Positions 7,806 to 16,507 of a DNA stretch of 64,000 bases are shown piece by piece; within the stretch, counting starts at the first letter, position 1, and every line of letters starts with the position of its first letter. The position numbers and the translations under genes were made by a program. Source of the stretch: Bradyrhizobium sp. CSA112 (GTDB taxonomy: Bacteria; Pseudomonadota; Alphaproteobacteria; Rhizobiales; Xanthobacteraceae); the NCBI RefSeq assembly GCF_029051645.1, contig NZ_JAACFS010000011.1, positions 1 to 64,000 of the forward strand. The letters run 5' to 3'. The notes beneath the pieces were generated by a model. That model ran no database searches, had not been told where the DNA came from, and saw nothing but the letters and a program-made list of their open reading frames with translations.

Positions 7806-9899
7806 ATGGAATCACAGATCATGGACGTTCTCGGCGATCGCGTGCTCGAGCTCGGGCCGACGCCCGATGCCGGGGGTCCGTACAAAAACTTCAAGCTGAC
7901 CCGCGATGGCGACGGCGTCGCCTGGCTGCTGTTCGATCGCGAGGGCACCAGCGCCAACACGCTGTCGGCTGATCTGATTGAGGAGCTGGACAAGATAATA
8001 ACCGAACTCGAAGGCCAGCGGCCGACGGGTCTCGTCATCCGCTCCGGCAAGAAATCCGGCTTCATTGCCGGCGCTGACGTCAACGCGTTTCGCGGCGCGA
8101 CCGACGCAGGCGCGGTCGAGACCGAGATCGGCCGCGCCCATGCCGTGATCGACCGCTTGGAGGCCTTGCGGATTCCGAGCGTGGCCGTGATCCATGGCTT
8201 CTGCCTCGGCGGCGGCCTCGAGGTGGCGCTGGCCTGCCAGATGCGGATTGCGATCGAGGACGCACGGTTCGGATTTCCCGAGGTGATGCTCGGCCTGCAT
8301 CCCGGCCTTGGCGGCACCGTGCGCTTCACGCAGCTCGTCAATCCGATGCAGGCGATGCCGCTGATGCTCACCGGCAAGACCATCGATGCGCGCAAAGCGA
8401 AATCGCTGGGGCTGGTCGACGCCGTGACGCAGGAGCGTCACGTGCGCAATGCGGTCAAGGACGCCGTGTCCGGCCGCCTCAAGCGTGCGCGGCCCGGCTT
8501 CCTCAACACCGTCTTTTCGCTCGGCCCCGTCAGGGGCTTCCTTGCCTCGCGGATGCGCAGCGAGGCTGGCAAGACCGCGCCGGAGGCGCATTATCCCGCG
8601 CCCTATGCGCTGATCGATCTCTGGGAAAAGCATGGCGGCGATCGGGCGGCGATGCTCAACGCCGAGAAGGCGTCGTTTGCCAAATTGATGGTGACGCCGA
8701 CCGCGCAGAATTTGATCCGCGTATTTTTCCTGCGCGAGCAAATGAAGAAGCTCGCAGGAGACGGTAACAAGATCGAGCACGTTCACGTCATCGGCGCCGG
8801 TGCGATGGGCGGCGACATTGCCGCCTGGTGCGCCGGCCAGAATTTGCGGGTGACGCTCGCCGACATGAAGCCGGAGCCGATTGCGGGCGCGATCAAGCGT
8901 GCCGCCGATCTCTACGGCAAGATCCTGCGCAAGCGCACCGCGGTGCGCGATGCGCTCGATCGGCTGATGCCGGACATGCAGGCCGAAGGCGTCCGCAACG
9001 CCGATCTCATCATCGAAGCTGTGCCGGAAAAGCTGGAGCTGAAGCAGAAGGTCTATGCCGGGCTCGAGCCGAAGATGAAGCCCGGTGCGATCCTGGCGAC
9101 CAACACGTCCAGCATTCCGCTGCAGGACCTGCGTACCACGTTAGAGAAGCCCGAGCGGTTGCTGGGACTTCACTTCTTCAATCCGGTCTCGCGACTGCAG
9201 CTTGTCGAGGTCGTCAGCCATGACGGCACCGATCCGCAACTCCTGAAGGAGGCGCTCGCTTTCGTCGGCGCCATCGACCGCCTGCCGCTGCCCGTAAAAT
9301 CGTCGCCTGGCTTCCTCGTCAACCGCGCGCTGACGCCTTACATGCTGGAAGCGATGCTGATGCTCGACGAGAAGATCGACAAGATGGTCATCGACGCTGC
9401 CGCGAAGAAGTTCGGCATGCCGATGGGCCCGATCGAGCTCGCCGACCAGGTCGGCCTCGATATCTGCCTCGATGTCGGCGACATGCTGCGCTCGAAGTTC
9501 GGCAACCTGCTGCCGTCGACGCCGGCGTGGTTGCGCGACAAGGTCGCGAGAGGCGAGCTCGGCCGCAAGACCGGCAAGGGTTTTTATACCTGGAAGGACG
9601 GCAAAGCCGATACTTCGGGCGCGCTCGCGATGTCGGAACCGTCGGCCGAGATGATCGATCGTCTGATCCTGCCTATGTCGAATGTCTGCGTCGCCTGTCT
9701 GCGTGAAGGCATTGTCGACAACGCAGATGTGGTCGACGGCGCCGTCATCTTCGGTACGGGTTACGCGCCGTTCCGCGGCGGTCCCTTGAACTATGCGCGA
9801 ACCCGCGGCGTGGAGAACGTGGTCTCGACCCTGGATGCGCTGACCGACAAATTCGGCGGCCGATTCACACCGGATGTTGGCTGGGAGACTTTCAAGTGA
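7806..9899 (+). CDS. FadJ/FadB-type enoyl-CoA hydratase/3-hydroxyacyl-CoA dehydrogenase
   Basis: A 697-residue bifunctional beta-oxidation enzyme. The N-terminal crotonase domain (to about residue 200) has GADVNAF and the two acid residues expected for hydratase, Glu139 in CLGGGLEVALA and Glu159 in PEVMLGLHPGLGG, spaced 20 apart as in E. coli FadB. The C-terminal half is a 3-hydroxyacyl-CoA dehydrogenase with an NAD-binding VIGAGAMGGDIAAW loop from about residue 328, NTSSIPLQ and LHFFNPVSRLQLVEVV. ATG 7806 lies two bases after the thiolase stop; an in-frame start at 7755 would lie inside the thiolase gene. It overlaps the thioesterase gene by four bases. Confidence 0.93.
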   Translation: MESQIMDVLGDRVLELGPTPDAGGPYKNFKLTRDGDGVAWLLFDREGTSANTLSADLIEELDKIITELEGQRPTGLVIRSGKKSGFIAGADVNAFRGATDAGAVETEIGRAHAVIDRLEALRIPSVAVIHGFCLGGGLEVALACQMRIAIEDARFGFPEVMLGLHPGLGGTVRFTQLVNPMQAMPLMLTGKTIDARKAKSLGLVDAVTQERHVRNAVKDAVSGRLKRARPGFLNTVFSLGPVRGFLASRMRSEAGKTAPEAHYPAPYALIDLWEKHGGDRAAMLNAEKASFAKLMVTPTAQNLIRVFFLREQMKKLAGDGNKIEHVHVIGAGAMGGDIAAWCAGQNLRVTLADMKPEPIAGAIKRAADLYGKILRKRTAVRDALDRLMPDMQAEGVRNADLIIEAVPEKLELKQKVYAGLEPKMKPGAILATNTSSIPLQDLRTTLEKPERLLGLHFFNPVSRLQLVEVVSHDGTDPQLLKEALAFVGAIDRLPLPVKSSPGFLVNRALTPYMLEAMLMLDEKIDKMVIDAAAKKFGMPMGPIELADQVGLDICLDVGDMLRSKFGNLLPSTPAWLRDKVARGELGRKTGKGFYTWKDGKADTSGALAMSEPSAEMIDRLILPMSNVCVACLREGIVDNADVVDGAVIFGTGYAPFRGGPLNYARTRGVENVVSTLDALTDKFGGRFTPDVGWETFK

Positions 9900-10324
9900 C
9901 CGAAACTCACGTGCACGCGCCGGTTAACACCGAGACCGAGCCGCGCGGCGATCTCTGCATCCGCACGCTGGCGATGCCGGCCGACACCAATGCCAATGGC
10001 GACATTTTTGGCGGCTGGCTGCTGAGCCAGATGGACATCGGCGGCGGCGTGTTCGCCTCCAAGATCACTAAATCACGCACGGTGACGGTCGCGATCGAGG
10101 CGATGAATTTCCGCAAAGCGGTCTATGTCGGCGATCTCGTTTCGGTCTACGCCAATCTGGTGCGGGTCGGGCGCACCTCGATCACGGTCCATCTTGAGGC
10201 GTGGGTCGTGCGCCGCAAGGAGTTGCAGTCGATCCTGGTGACCGACGGTAACTTCACCTACGTCTCGATCGACGATAATGGCCGCCCGCAGCCGGTCAGC
10301 CCGGACGGCATTATCACGACCTGA
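9896..10324 (+). CDS. Acyl-CoA thioesterase, YciA-like hotdog protein
   Basis: A 142-residue single hotdog-domain acyl-CoA thioesterase. The family signature is ANGDIFGGWLLSQMD (about residues 34-48), with the aspartate of the NANGD motif expected to be catalytic, followed by AIEAMNFRKAV and VGDLVSVYA. It starts at GTG 9896 within the stop of the FadJ-like gene (GTGA overlap), which makes it the last cistron of the beta-oxidation operon. A role in releasing CoA from dead-end acyl-CoAs during fatty acid breakdown fits the context (inference). Confidence 0.9.
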   Translation: MTETHVHAPVNTETEPRGDLCIRTLAMPADTNANGDIFGGWLLSQMDIGGGVFASKITKSRTVTVAIEAMNFRKAVYVGDLVSVYANLVRVGRTSITVHLEAWVVRRKELQSILVTDGNFTYVSIDDNGRPQPVSPDGIITT

Positions 10325-10327
10325 ATC

Positions 10328-10753
10328 TTATGGGCAGGGACGCTCGTAGCCGTCGCGGCCGATGAACGTGCCTCGGCGCGGATCATAGGAGCGATAGCGC
10401 GTGCAGGCCGGCGCATCATAGACCGGCGCCGGGGCGTATTGCGCCTGGATGCCGCAATAGCGCGGCGAAACTTCCTGCCAGCCGCCGGGCTGCTCCACGT
10501 AGCAGCCGCCTTGATAGTAGCGATAACCGCCAGGCCGCGGCTCGCCCTGGGCGCCGATCGCGGCTCCCGTCGTAGCACCCACGATCGCGCCAACTGCCGC
10601 ACCCCGGCCGCCGCCGAGCGCACCGCCGAGAATGGCGCCGGCGGCGCCGCCGAACAGCGCGCCCCCGAGCGTGCTTTCCTGCGCCGCCGCCTCCTGGAGC
10701 GGTGCGCAGACCGCAAGGGCAACCAGCATCGAGAGCGCGAATTTCGGCATCAT
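10328..10753 (-). CDS. Exported glycine-zipper protein with BA14K-like C-terminus
   Basis: A 141-residue exported protein. Residues 1-25 are a signal peptide (ends EAAAQ). Residues about 29-67 form a glycine zipper (repeated GGALFGGAAGAILGG style pattern) that can pack against or span a membrane. The C-terminal CTRYRSYDPRRGTFIGRDG, ending PCP, resembles the BA14K repeat found in Brucella and Bradyrhizobium surface proteins. Four cysteines in the second half could form disulfides. A GGAGAAC site precedes ATGATG at 10753. It runs convergent to the beta-oxidation operon, with stops only four bases apart. Function unknown. Confidence 0.75.
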   Translation of the reverse strand: MMPKFALSMLVALAVCAPLQEAAAQESTLGGALFGGAAGAILGGALGGGRGAAVGAIVGATTGAAIGAQGEPRPGGYRYYQGGCYVEQPGGWQEVSPRYCGIQAQYAPAPVYDAPACTRYRSYDPRRGTFIGRDGYERPCP

Positions 10754-10898
10754 GTCAGTTCTCCAGCCATTTCAACGATTCGCCAGCGTACTTCGCGACC
10801 AGCTTTGACATAGGTTGGCCTTGCGGCGCAACGCTGGATGCAGGGAACGATTTGCCCTGCAACCGGTTGTAGGCCCGGAAGAAATCAGAGGCTGGGTC

Positions 10899-11087
10899 AT
10901 GTCGGACACCTATATCATCGAAGTCGGCTCGCAGCCGGCTGGGATTGTTGTGCGCACTCCCGGCGGCTACCGGTTCTTTGCCGCTACGCACCAATTCAAC
11001 CGGCTGGAAGGGCAGGTATTCCGCAACGCTCGCGAGGCCGAGCGTGCTGCCCAACGCCTCGCCAGCGGGATGCCGCTGGCGGCGTAA
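10899..11087 (+). CDS. Small hypothetical protein
   Basis: A 62-residue soluble protein beginning MSDTYIIEVGSQPAGIVVR and ending with an alanine-rich helix (AREAERAAQRLASG). The ATG at 10899 is preferred to the upstream in-frame start at 10815 because the added residues are low-quality basic sequence; the ribosome site is only a weak AGAGGCTGGG. I recall similar short proteins in Bradyrhizobium but no function. It is divergent from the glycine-zipper gene and convergent with the NTF2-like gene. Confidence 0.55.
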   Translation: MSDTYIIEVGSQPAGIVVRTPGGYRFFAATHQFNRLEGQVFRNAREAERAAQRLASGMPLAA

Positions 11088-11104
11088 CCGCCAGCGCCCG
11101 CCTG

Positions 11105-11563
11105 TCAGAGCTTGGTGGCCGACCGCGATAGCAGTTTCCAGTCCGAGCCCTGTTTTTGCCAGTTCATCAGGATGTGAAGGTTCTGCGGAACCTTCTTGCC
11201 ATCGGCCGCAAATTCCTGCTCGCCAACAAAATTGAAACGTACGATGGCGGCCGGACCGACGATGCGGATCGTGGGGTTCTTGTATTCAAGCGACGTCCAT
11301 TTGTATTTCGCATTCTTGACGCCCGCCAGCAGTGCCGCCTTGTCGTCGACAGCTCCACTGGAGTGGCTGTAGCTGAGCTCTTCCGCGCAGAGCGGGGCGA
11401 TCCCCTCGGCATTGCCAGCCGCCTGCGCCGCACGGAAGGCTTCGACGTTCTTTGCGATGGCATCCTCGTCCGCACCGGCAAAAGCGGGGACGACGCTCAT
11501 GAGCCCAACCCCAAGCCCAAGTGCGAGGACAGGCAAGGCGAGCTGACGGCGATCGATGTTCAT
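11105..11563 (-). CDS. Exported NTF2-like (DUF4440/SnoaL-type) protein
   Basis: A 152-residue protein with a signal peptide (residues 1-29, ending PAFAG) and one NTF2-like cone fold. Markers are an N-terminal helix with AKNVEAFRAAQAAGNAE, ELSYSHSSGAVDDKAALLAGV (cited for YSHSSG) and a C-terminal strand HILMNWQKQGSDWKLLSR. Family members bind or convert small molecules; nothing here fixes a ligand. ATG 11563 with GAGGAAACC upstream is chosen; an upstream in-frame start at 11788 would overlap the glpR start region and adds a low-complexity basic tract. It is divergent from glpR with about 235 bases between. Confidence 0.8.
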   Translation of the reverse strand: MNIDRRQLALPVLALGLGVGLMSVVPAFAGADEDAIAKNVEAFRAAQAAGNAEGIAPLCAEELSYSHSSGAVDDKAALLAGVKNAKYKWTSLEYKNPTIRIVGPAAIVRFNFVGEQEFAADGKKVPQNLHILMNWQKQGSDWKLLSRSATKL

Positions 11564-11799
11564 GGTTTCCTCCACTCGTTTCTGGTTGTGATCACAGTGT
11601 TGCAGCCACAAATTGCTTTGTCGAGCGGCTGCGCGCATGGTGCGGGCTCGCTTGGCTTCGGGCGTCGCCTTAACCAGGATTCGTCGCTTCGCCCCGCCAA
11701 ACGCCTTCGCAGTCGATCTCCCTCGTTGACCGCGGCCCCAATCAGCCGCACCATAACGGCAACTTTGTGCCCCCAGTCGATATCTCAAGGGTACCAGCC

Positions 11800-12630
11800 G
11801 TGGCCGGACTGTCCCACCGTCAGACTGAAATCCTCAACATCGCCCGCGCCTTTGGCCGGGTGATGGTGGAGGACCTCGCCAAGCGTTTCGAGGTTTCGGC
11901 GCAGACCATCCGCAAGGATCTCAACGATCTCTGCGACCAGCGCTCGCTGACCCGCATCCATGGCGGCGCCATCATCGCCTCTGGCGTCGAGAACCTCGCC
12001 TATGAGGCGCGGCGCTTTGTGGCGGCGGAAGAGAAGCGGGCGATCGGCATAGCCGCGGCGTCGCGGATTCCGAACGGCTGCTCGTTGTTCATCAACATCG
12101 GCACCACGACGGAAGAAGTCGCAAGCGCGCTGACCTCGCATGAGGATCTGCTGGTCATCACCAACAATCTCAACGTCGCCATGCTGCTCTACCGTCACCC
12201 GCGCATCGAGGTGATCGTGGCGGGCGGCGCGGTGCGCCGTGCCGACGGCGCGGTGATCGGATCGACCGCGATCAGTCTGATCGGCCAGTTCAAGGTCGAT
12301 TACGCCATCATCGGGGCCTCCGCGATCGACGAGGAGGGCGCGCTGCTCGACTTCGACTATCGCGAGGTGCAGGCCGCGCAGGCGATCATCGCCAACGCCC
12401 GCAGCGTCATGCTGGTCGCGGACTCGACCAAACTCCGCCGCAGTGCCCCGGTGCGCATCGCCCATCTCAGCCAGATCCAGACGTTCGTGACCGATGCGCC
12501 ATTACCGGCCGGTCTCGCCAACATCTGCCACCACCGCGGCATCGAGGTCGTCGAGGCGATGGAGAAGTCGGCGGCTGATATCGACGATCCCGGCGGCGAG
12601 CCGGCTTCGACCGTGGTGCGGTTGAAGTAG
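11800..12630 (+). CDS. glpR: DeoR-family glycerol regulator GlpR
   Basis: A DeoR/GlpR-type repressor of about 276 residues. The N-terminal winged helix has the family pattern VEDLAKRFEVSAQTIRKDL followed by RIHGGA; the C-terminal sugar-phosphate sensor domain has FINIGTTTEEVA, ITNNLNVA and GGAVRR, and DYAIIGASAID, as in GlpR. In relatives the ligand is glycerol 3-phosphate. I chose GTG 11800 because AAGGG precedes it; GTG 11767 in the same frame has no ribosome site. The position directly before glpD and the six transporter genes matches the glpRDSTPQUV order described for Rhizobium leguminosarum, so it most likely represses this locus. Confidence 0.85.
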   Translation: MAGLSHRQTEILNIARAFGRVMVEDLAKRFEVSAQTIRKDLNDLCDQRSLTRIHGGAIIASGVENLAYEARRFVAAEEKRAIGIAAASRIPNGCSLFINIGTTTEEVASALTSHEDLLVITNNLNVAMLLYRHPRIEVIVAGGAVRRADGAVIGSTAISLIGQFKVDYAIIGASAIDEEGALLDFDYREVQAAQAIIANARSVMLVADSTKLRRSAPVRIAHLSQIQTFVTDAPLPAGLANICHHRGIEVVEAMEKSAADIDDPGGEPASTVVRLK

Positions 12631-12697
12631 CGCTATCAGCACGGACCACAAAGCGCCCTTAGTCCAAAAGTGTGCCCAATCGAGCCCGAGTTCCCCT

Positions 12698-12745
12698 CTT
12701 TCGCCTTGCTTTCGTTTTTTGTTGTGATTAACTCCCATCCGAAAG
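12698..12745. promoter_or_regulatory. Possible GlpR operator cluster upstream of glpD
   Basis: CTTTCG occurs at 12698-12703 and 12709-12714, exactly 11 bases apart (one helical turn), and its inverse CGAAAG at 12740-12745. All lie in the AT-richer 159-base gap between glpR and glpD. DeoR-family operators are often helically phased repeats, so GlpR binding is plausible but unproven. Confidence 0.35.
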
Positions 12746-12789
12746 TTAAATCGCCGAAGTGAAGAGGCGATCGCCGGGGAAGCGTTTCG

Positions 12790-14334
12790 TTGGACAGGGT
12801 ATTCGACCTCGCCATCGTCGGAGGCGGCATCAATGGCTGCGGCATCGCGCGCGATGCGGCGGGCCGAGGCAATTCCGTTTTCCTGTGTGAAATGAATGAT
12901 TTGGCGAGCGGAACGTCGTCCTGGTCGACCAAGCTGGTGCACGGCGGGCTGCGCTATCTCGAATATTACGAGTTCCGGCTGGTCCGCGAGGCGCTGATCG
13001 AGCGCGAAATTCTTTGGCAGATCGCGCCCCACATCATCAGGCCGCTGCGTTTCGTTTTGCCGCACCACTCCGGCTTGCGGCCGGCCTGGCTGCTTCGGCT
13101 AGGGTTGTTCCTGTACGACCATATCGGTGGCCGCCATCTGCTGCCGCCGACGCGCTCAGTCGATCTGGTCCATGACGAGGTGGGCAAACCCTTGATCGCC
13201 AACCGTTACAAGCGCGGTTTCGAATATTCCGATTGCTTCGTCGACGACGCGCGCCTTGTCGTGCTCACTGCACGCGACGCGGCCGATCACGGCGCCGAAA
13301 TCCACACCCGCTCGCGCGCGGTCGAGATCCGGCAGGTCGACGGCATCTGGCAGGTCACCGTCGAGAACACGATCAGCGGAGAGCGCACGACCATCCAGGC
13401 GCGCGCGCTGGTCAATGCCGGCGGCCCGTGGGTCGAGCAGGTGCTCTCGTCCGGCTCGGGCGTCAACGCGCGTGCGAAAGTGCGGCTGGTGCAGGGCTCT
13501 CACATCGTGGTGCGCAAGCTTTATGACCATGACCGCGCCTACATGTTCCAGAACGCCGACGGCCGCATCATCTTCGTCATTCCCTATCAGGACGACTTCA
13601 CCCTGATCGGAACCACCGATCGCGATTACGACGGCGATCCGGCCAAGGTGAAAGCTAGCCCTGAGGAGATTCAATATCTCTGTGCGTCGGCCAGCGAGTA
13701 TCTGAAGAAGACTGTGCTCCCTGCGGATGTCGTCTGGACCTATTCCGGTGTGCGGCCGCTCTATGACGATGGCGCCAGCGAGGCCAAGGCCGCGACGCGC
13801 GACTACGTGTTCGAACTGGACACGCCCGGCGGTGCGCCCTTGCTGTCGATCTATGGCGGCAAGATCACGACCTATCGGCGGCTGGCGGAAGAAGCGCTGG
13901 AACGGCTCGCGCCCTATCTGCACAGCGCGAAAGAGAAAGAAGGTTGGACGGGCAAGGCGCCGCTGCCGGGCGGCGACATGGATGTTTCGGCGGTCGCCGC
14001 GCTGACGGCGGAACTGACGCGGAAATATCCGTTCCTCGCGCCGGCGCATGCCAACCGGCTCGCGCATGCCTATGGCACGCGTGCGACAAAATTGCTCGGC
14101 AACGCCAAATCTTTTGCCGATCTCGGCCAGTCGTTCGGCGCTACCTTGACCGAGAGCGAGGTCCGGTACCTGATGTCGAATGAATGGGCATGCACCGCCG
14201 AGGACGTGGTGTGGCGAAGGTCCAAGCTCGGCTTGCGGCTGTCGCCAGATGAAATTGCCGCGCTCGACGAATGGGTCAAAGCCCATCGCGGCTCCGGCGA
14301 ACGTCCCTTGCGTGAAGCGGGAGGGCGGCCATGA
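12790..14334 (+). CDS. glpD: Glycerol-3-phosphate dehydrogenase GlpD
   Basis: A 514-residue FAD-dependent, membrane-associated glycerol-3-phosphate dehydrogenase that oxidises glycerol 3-phosphate to dihydroxyacetone phosphate and passes electrons to quinone. The N-terminal dinucleotide-binding loop is LAIVGGGINGCGIARDAAGRG (core GGGINGCG, about residues 9-16), followed by ASGTSSWSTKLVHGGLRYLE, a GlpD signature. Later markers are GTTDRDYDG and SIYGGKITTYRRLAEE, then a C-terminal helical domain. The start is TTG 12790 with GGGGAAG upstream. Its stop overlaps glpS by four bases, coupling catabolism to import. No glycerol kinase gene is in the window. Confidence 0.95.
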   Translation: MDRVFDLAIVGGGINGCGIARDAAGRGNSVFLCEMNDLASGTSSWSTKLVHGGLRYLEYYEFRLVREALIEREILWQIAPHIIRPLRFVLPHHSGLRPAWLLRLGLFLYDHIGGRHLLPPTRSVDLVHDEVGKPLIANRYKRGFEYSDCFVDDARLVVLTARDAADHGAEIHTRSRAVEIRQVDGIWQVTVENTISGERTTIQARALVNAGGPWVEQVLSSGSGVNARAKVRLVQGSHIVVRKLYDHDRAYMFQNADGRIIFVIPYQDDFTLIGTTDRDYDGDPAKVKASPEEIQYLCASASEYLKKTVLPADVVWTYSGVRPLYDDGASEAKAATRDYVFELDTPGGAPLLSIYGGKITTYRRLAEEALERLAPYLHSAKEKEGWTGKAPLPGGDMDVSAVAALTAELTRKYPFLAPAHANRLAHAYGTRATKLLGNAKSFADLGQSFGATLTESEVRYLMSNEWACTAEDVVWRRSKLGLRLSPDEIAALDEWVKAHRGSGERPLREAGGRP

Positions 14335-15410
14335 GCGTCACGCTCGAACATGTCACTCGAACCGTGGACGGCATCCCGACCATTCGCGATGTCTCGCTGA
14401 CGCTCGAACGCGGCACGCTGAGCGTGTTGCTCGGACCGACGCTCTCGGGCAAGACCTCGATCATGCGGCTGCTCGCCGGACTGGACAAGCCCGCCAGCGG
14501 CCGCGTGCTGGTCGACGGCAAGGACGTTACCGGCGCCGACGTGCGGCAGCGCTCGGTCGCGATGGTCTACCAGCAATTCATCAACTACCCCTCGCTGACG
14601 GTCTATGAGAACATCGCCTCGCCCCTGCGCGTGCAGGGCCGGCCGCGCGAAGAGATCGACCGGCGCGTTCAGGAGGCGGCAAAACTCCTGCGGCTCGAGC
14701 CCTTTCTGAAGCGCACGCCGCTGCAATTGTCCGGCGGCCAGCAGCAGCGCACCGCAATCGCGCGCGCCCTGGTCAAGGGCGCCGATCTGGTGCTGCTGGA
14801 CGAGCCGCTCGCCAATCTCGATTACAAGCTGCGCGAAGAACTGCGCGCCGAACTGCCGCGTATCTTCGAGGCGTCGGGCGCGATCTTTGTCTATGCGACG
14901 ACCGAGCCCTCGGAGGCACTGCTGCTCGGCGGCGACACCGTGTGCATGTGGCAAGGTGAGGTGCTTCAAGCCGGCAATACCTCGAAGGTGTATCGCCACC
15001 CTGACACGCTGCGGGTCGCGCAGGTGTTCTCCGATCCGCCGCTCAACATCGTCGGCGTCGAGAAAAAAAACGGGCAGGTCGCATATGCCGGCGGGATCCA
15101 GGCGCCCGCCGCCGGGCTCTATGCATCGCTGGCCGATGGTCCTTACCGTGTCGGCTTCCGCGCCCATCAGCTAGAAGTGGCCAAAGGCATCGCCGGCCGC
15201 CACGCGTTCCATGCCACCGTGACCGTGACCGAGATCACTGGTTCGGAAAGTTTTGTGCATCTCAACCGTGGTGCCTCCAACTGGGTCGCGGTGCTGCAGG
15301 GCGTGCATGAATACGAGCCGGGACATGTGCTCGATGCCGTGCTCGATCCCGAGAATGTCTTCGTGTTCGACGCCGCCGATCGTCTGGTCGCCGCGCCGGC
15401 CAGGGCCTGA
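14331..15410 (+). CDS. glpS: Glycerol ABC importer ATPase GlpS (H-loop His missing)
   Basis: A 359-residue ABC ATPase of the carbohydrate-uptake (MalK/UgpC) type with a C-terminal TOBE-like regulatory domain after about residue 235. Walker A is GPTLSGKT (35-42), the Q-loop is VYQQFINYP, the signature is a perfect LSGGQ (133-137) and Walker B is LVLLDE (153-158). The H-loop is abnormal: where relatives have VYVTHDQ, this protein has VYATTEP, with Thr191 (codon at 14901) replacing the switch histidine. It overlaps glpD by four bases and precedes glpT by 11 bases. It should pair with GlpT on the GlpP-GlpQ membrane core. See the matching defect in GlpT. Confidence 0.92.
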   Translation: MSVTLEHVTRTVDGIPTIRDVSLTLERGTLSVLLGPTLSGKTSIMRLLAGLDKPASGRVLVDGKDVTGADVRQRSVAMVYQQFINYPSLTVYENIASPLRVQGRPREEIDRRVQEAAKLLRLEPFLKRTPLQLSGGQQQRTAIARALVKGADLVLLDEPLANLDYKLREELRAELPRIFEASGAIFVYATTEPSEALLLGGDTVCMWQGEVLQAGNTSKVYRHPDTLRVAQVFSDPPLNIVGVEKKNGQVAYAGGIQAPAAGLYASLADGPYRVGFRAHQLEVAKGIAGRHAFHATVTVTEITGSESFVHLNRGASNWVAVLQGVHEYEPGHVLDAVLDPENVFVFDAADRLVAAPARA

Positions 15411-15421
15411 GGGAAAACCGC

Positions 15422-16507
15422 ATGGCCCGCATTGACCTCGTCGATCTCGCGCATTCCTACGGCGGCAATGCCGCGCCACCGGAATCCTTTGCGCTGAAGC
15501 CGGTGACGATGACCTGGCGGCAGGGCGGCGCCTATGCGCTGCTCGGTCCCTCTGGTTGCGGAAAGACCACGCTGCTCAACTTGATTTCCGGCATCGTCAC
15601 GCCCTCGCGCGGGAAAATCCTGTTCGACGGCGCCGACATCACACCGCTGTCAACGCAGAAGCGCAATATCGCGCAGGTGTTCCAGTTTCCGGTGATCTAC
15701 GACACCATGACGGTCGGGCAGAACCTCGCCTTCCCGCTGCAGAACCGCGGCGTGCCGAAGGCCGAGGTCGAGGCGCGGGTGAAGCAGATCGCCGATCTCC
15801 TTGATCTCACGCCTTATCTTGGCCGCAAGGCGACGCGCCTGACCGCGGACGCCAAGCAGAAGATTTCGCTCGGCCGCGGCCTCGTCCGCTCCGACGTCGC
15901 CGCGGTGCTGTTCGATGAGCCACTGACGGTAATCGATCCCGAGTTGAAATGGCAGTTGCGCTCAAAACTCAAGGCGCTGCATCGCGAGCTCGATCTCACG
16001 ATGATCTACGTTACCCATGACCAGACCGAGGCGCTGACTTTTGCCGATACCGTCGTCGTCATGCATGATGGCCGCGTGGTGCAGAGCGGCACGCCGGCCG
16101 AATTGTTCGACAAGCCCGCGCATACGTTCGTCGGCTATTTCATCGGCTCGCCCGGCATGAACATCGTGCCGGCCGCGGTGAGCGGACACGAGGCGCGCGT
16201 CGACGGCCACACCATCGGCCTGCATCGCAATTACGGCGTGCTGCCGGCCGGCGCGAAGATCGAGATCGGCGTGCGGCCGGAATTCCTCCATGTCGCGGCG
16301 CCGGCGTCCGGGCTGTTGTCGGCCACGATCGAGCGCATCGACGATCTCGGCCGTGCCCGCTTCGCCCGCGTTCGCGTCGGCGATGAAAAGTTTTCCGCCC
16401 GCATGCCGCCGGGATTTTCCGTCCCCGACAACATGGTCGGGCTGGTGTTCGATCCGGCGCATGTTCACGTCTATGCCGACAGCCGTCTGGTCGAGGGGGT
16501 TGCCTGA
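15422..16507 (+). CDS. glpT: Glycerol ABC importer ATPase GlpT (degenerate signature)
   Basis: A 361-residue ABC ATPase, second of the pair. Walker A is GPSGCGKT (42-49), the Q-loop is QVFQFPVIYDTMTV, Walker B is AVLFDE (161-166) and the H-loop is intact (YVTHDQTEA, His199). The ABC signature, normally LSGGQ, reads LTADA at residues 140-144 (from 15839) before KQKISLGRGL, so this half cannot offer a normal signature to its partner. A TOBE-like domain follows from about residue 235. It overlaps glpP by one base. The symbol follows the rhizobial glpSTPQUV nomenclature and must not be confused with the E. coli GlpT antiporter. Confidence 0.92.
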   Translation: MARIDLVDLAHSYGGNAAPPESFALKPVTMTWRQGGAYALLGPSGCGKTTLLNLISGIVTPSRGKILFDGADITPLSTQKRNIAQVFQFPVIYDTMTVGQNLAFPLQNRGVPKAEVEARVKQIADLLDLTPYLGRKATRLTADAKQKISLGRGLVRSDVAAVLFDEPLTVIDPELKWQLRSKLKALHRELDLTMIYVTHDQTEALTFADTVVVMHDGRVVQSGTPAELFDKPAHTFVGYFIGSPGMNIVPAAVSGHEARVDGHTIGLHRNYGVLPAGAKIEIGVRPEFLHVAAPASGLLSATIERIDDLGRARFARVRVGDEKFSARMPPGFSVPDNMVGLVFDPAHVHVYADSRLVEGVA

